From NCBI RefSeq assembly GCF_000282995.1, contig NZ_ALEE01000608.1, positions 1 through 8,705 on the forward strand: a DNA stretch of 8,705 bases. Direction: 5' to 3'. The position numbers were made by a program, and so were the translations under genes. Positions 7,783 to 8,705 of the stretch are shown here, piece after piece (the first letter of the stretch is position 1; each line of letters begins with the position of its first letter). The stretch comes from Melaminivora alkalimesophila (GTDB lineage: Bacteria > Pseudomonadota > Gammaproteobacteria > Burkholderiales > Burkholderiaceae_C). A model generated the notes under the pieces. It did no database searches and was not told where the DNA came from. It was given only the letters and a program-made list of their open reading frames with translations.

Positions 7783-8178
7783 TCAGGCCACGTAGCACAG
7801 CACTTCGCCGCCGACACCGGTGGCGCGCGCCTTGCGGTCGGTCATCACGCCCTTGGGGGTAGTGACGATGGCCACGCCCAGGCCGTTCATGACCTGGGGG
7901 ATGGCACTGGCGCCCTTGTACACGCGCAGGCCGGGACGGCTCACGCGCTCGATGCGCTCGATCACCGGGCGGCCGGCATAGTATTTCAGGGCAATTTCGA
8001 GTTCCGACTTGCCACCTTCGGTCTTCACCTCGAAGCCGTCGATGTAGCCCTCGTCCTTGAGCACCTGGGCGATGGCGACCTTCACCTTGGAGGACGGCAC
8101 CGACACGGACGCCTTGGAGACCATCTGCGCATTGCGGATGCGGGTCAGCAGGTCGGCGATGGGATCACTCATGCTCAT
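7783..8178 (-). CDS. rpsH: 30S ribosomal protein S8
   Basis: S8 is a primary binder of 16S rRNA helix 21 and, in E. coli, represses the spc operon by binding mRNA at the rplE start, a site outside this window. The product is 131 residues (E. coli 130). It begins [18 protein letters not shown], with [16 protein letters not shown] and the C-terminal signature region [19 protein letters not shown], ending GGEVLCYVA. Two ATGs are possible (8178 and 8172); GGAGAG sits 7 nt before the first, which is therefore chosen. Confidence 0.98.
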   Translation of the reverse strand: MSMSDPIADLLTRIRNAQMVSKASVSVPSSKVKVAIAQVLKDEGYIDGFEVKTEGGKSELEIALKYYAGRPVIERIERVSRPGLRVYKGASAIPQVMNGLGVAIVTTPKGVMTDRKARATGVGGEVLCYVA

Positions 8179-8199
8179 GTTGTATCTCTCCTGCTGCGC

Positions 8200-8505
8200 T
8201 TACCAGCTGGCCTTGGTGACACCGGGGATGTCGCCGGCAAAGGCCAGTTCGCGGATCTTGTTGCGCGCCAGACCGAACTGGCGGAAGGTGCCGCGCGGGC
8301 GGCCCGTGATCTCGCAGCGGTTGCGCTGGCGCGTGGGGTTGGCGTTGCGCGGGAGCTTTTGCAGGCCCAGGCGGGCCGCCTCGCGCTCCTCGTCGGTGCG
8401 CTTGGCATCGCCGGCGATGGCCTTCAGTTCGGCATACTTGGCGGCGTACTTGGCAGCCAGTTTTTCGCGCTTGAGCTCGCGCTCGATCAAAGCTTTCTTA
8501 GCCAT
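8200..8505 (-). CDS. rpsN: 30S ribosomal protein S14, zinc-independent long form
   Basis: S14 is a late-assembling protein of the 30S head. The product is 101 residues, exactly the E. coli length. It begins [20 protein letters not shown] and ends with the signature [20 protein letters not shown] and IPGVTKASW. Only one cysteine (in CEITGRPRG) is present, so the CxxC zinc site of the short C+ form is absent; this is the C- form. The Shine-Dalgarno match (GAGAG) is weak, but the start is 11 nt after the rplE stop, so coupling to rplE translation is likely. Confidence 0.99.
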   Translation of the reverse strand: MAKKALIERELKREKLAAKYAAKYAELKAIAGDAKRTDEEREAARLGLQKLPRNANPTRQRNRCEITGRPRGTFRQFGLARNKIRELAFAGDIPGVTKASW

Positions 8506-8516
8506 AGGACGCTCTC

Positions 8517-8705
8517 TCAGTTCTTGAACGGGAAGCGGAAGCCCGCGAGCAGCGCCTTGGCTTCCTCGTCGGTCTTGGCCGTGGTGGTGATGCTGATGTT
8601 CAAGCCGCGCAGCGCGTCCACCTTGTCGTACTCGATCTCGGGGAAGATGATCTGCTCTTTCACACCGATGTTGTAGTTGCCGCGGCCGTCGAAGGCGCGG
8701 CCGGA
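8517..8705 (-). CDS. rplE: 50S ribosomal protein L5, 5' part beyond window
   Basis: L5 binds 5S rRNA with L18 and contacts the 30S head and P-site tRNA. Only the last 62 residues and the TGA are visible, about one third of the usual 179. The visible part reads [20 protein letters not shown], then [20 protein letters not shown], and ends in [12 protein letters not shown], matching the L5 C-terminus closely. The start codon and the region corresponding to the E. coli S8 repressor site lie past the right edge. Confidence 0.97.
   Translation of the reverse strand, partial: SGRAFDGRGNYNIGVKEQIIFPEIEYDKVDALRGLNISITTTAKTDEEAKALLAGFRFPFKN

Noticed and set aside
7699..8676. 325-residue plus-strand frame antisense to rplF, rpsH, rpsN and rplE
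   Set aside because: The four genes beneath it are intact and conserved, while this frame has no recognisable motif and a composition expected from antisense reading.

Overview
The window is the spc and alpha part of a bacterial ribosomal-protein supercluster, read entirely on the minus strand. The 3' part of a 16S rRNA methyltransferase gene (rsmI) converges on it from the plus strand. High GC, the gene order, and the sequences of L36 (37 residues), S5, S11 and SecY suggest a betaproteobacterium of the Burkholderiales, probably Comamonadaceae-like. That placement is recognition by eye; no search was run.

Layout in transcription order (right to left): rplE (5' part outside the window), rpsN, rpsH, rplF, rplR, rpsE, rpmD, rplO and secY form the spc part, with 11-25 nt between genes and a Shine-Dalgarno-like sequence before most starts. 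A 173-nt gene-free spacer follows secY. Then come rpmJ, rpsM and rpsK (gaps 22 and 16 nt), rpsD, rpoA and rplQ, the last three separated by unusually long spacers (122, 115 and 93 nt) that hold GC-rich hairpins. Only 25 nt after rplQ lies an initiator tRNA gene with its own -10-like element and an intrinsic terminator. Opposite it, rsmI ends at 661.

The genes work together: nine 50S or 30S proteins of the spc group, the SecY channel, four more ribosomal proteins of the alpha group plus L36, and the RNA polymerase alpha subunit. Initiator tRNA and a 16S decoding-centre methylase sit at the end. No intrinsic terminator is visible between rplE and rplQ, so one long transcript with internal promoters is likely.

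This is conserved core-genome sequence. I see no mobile element, CRISPR array, phage gene or undescribed protein system, and every coding region is a recognised housekeeping gene. The points worth a second look are non-coding: the secY-rpmJ spacer (no infA, a 10-bp inverted repeat around a promoter-like -10, alternative RNA pairings), a perfect 12-bp hairpin between rpsD and rpoA, and the initiator tRNA attached to the end of the operon. No stretch longer than 300 bases lacks a gene.
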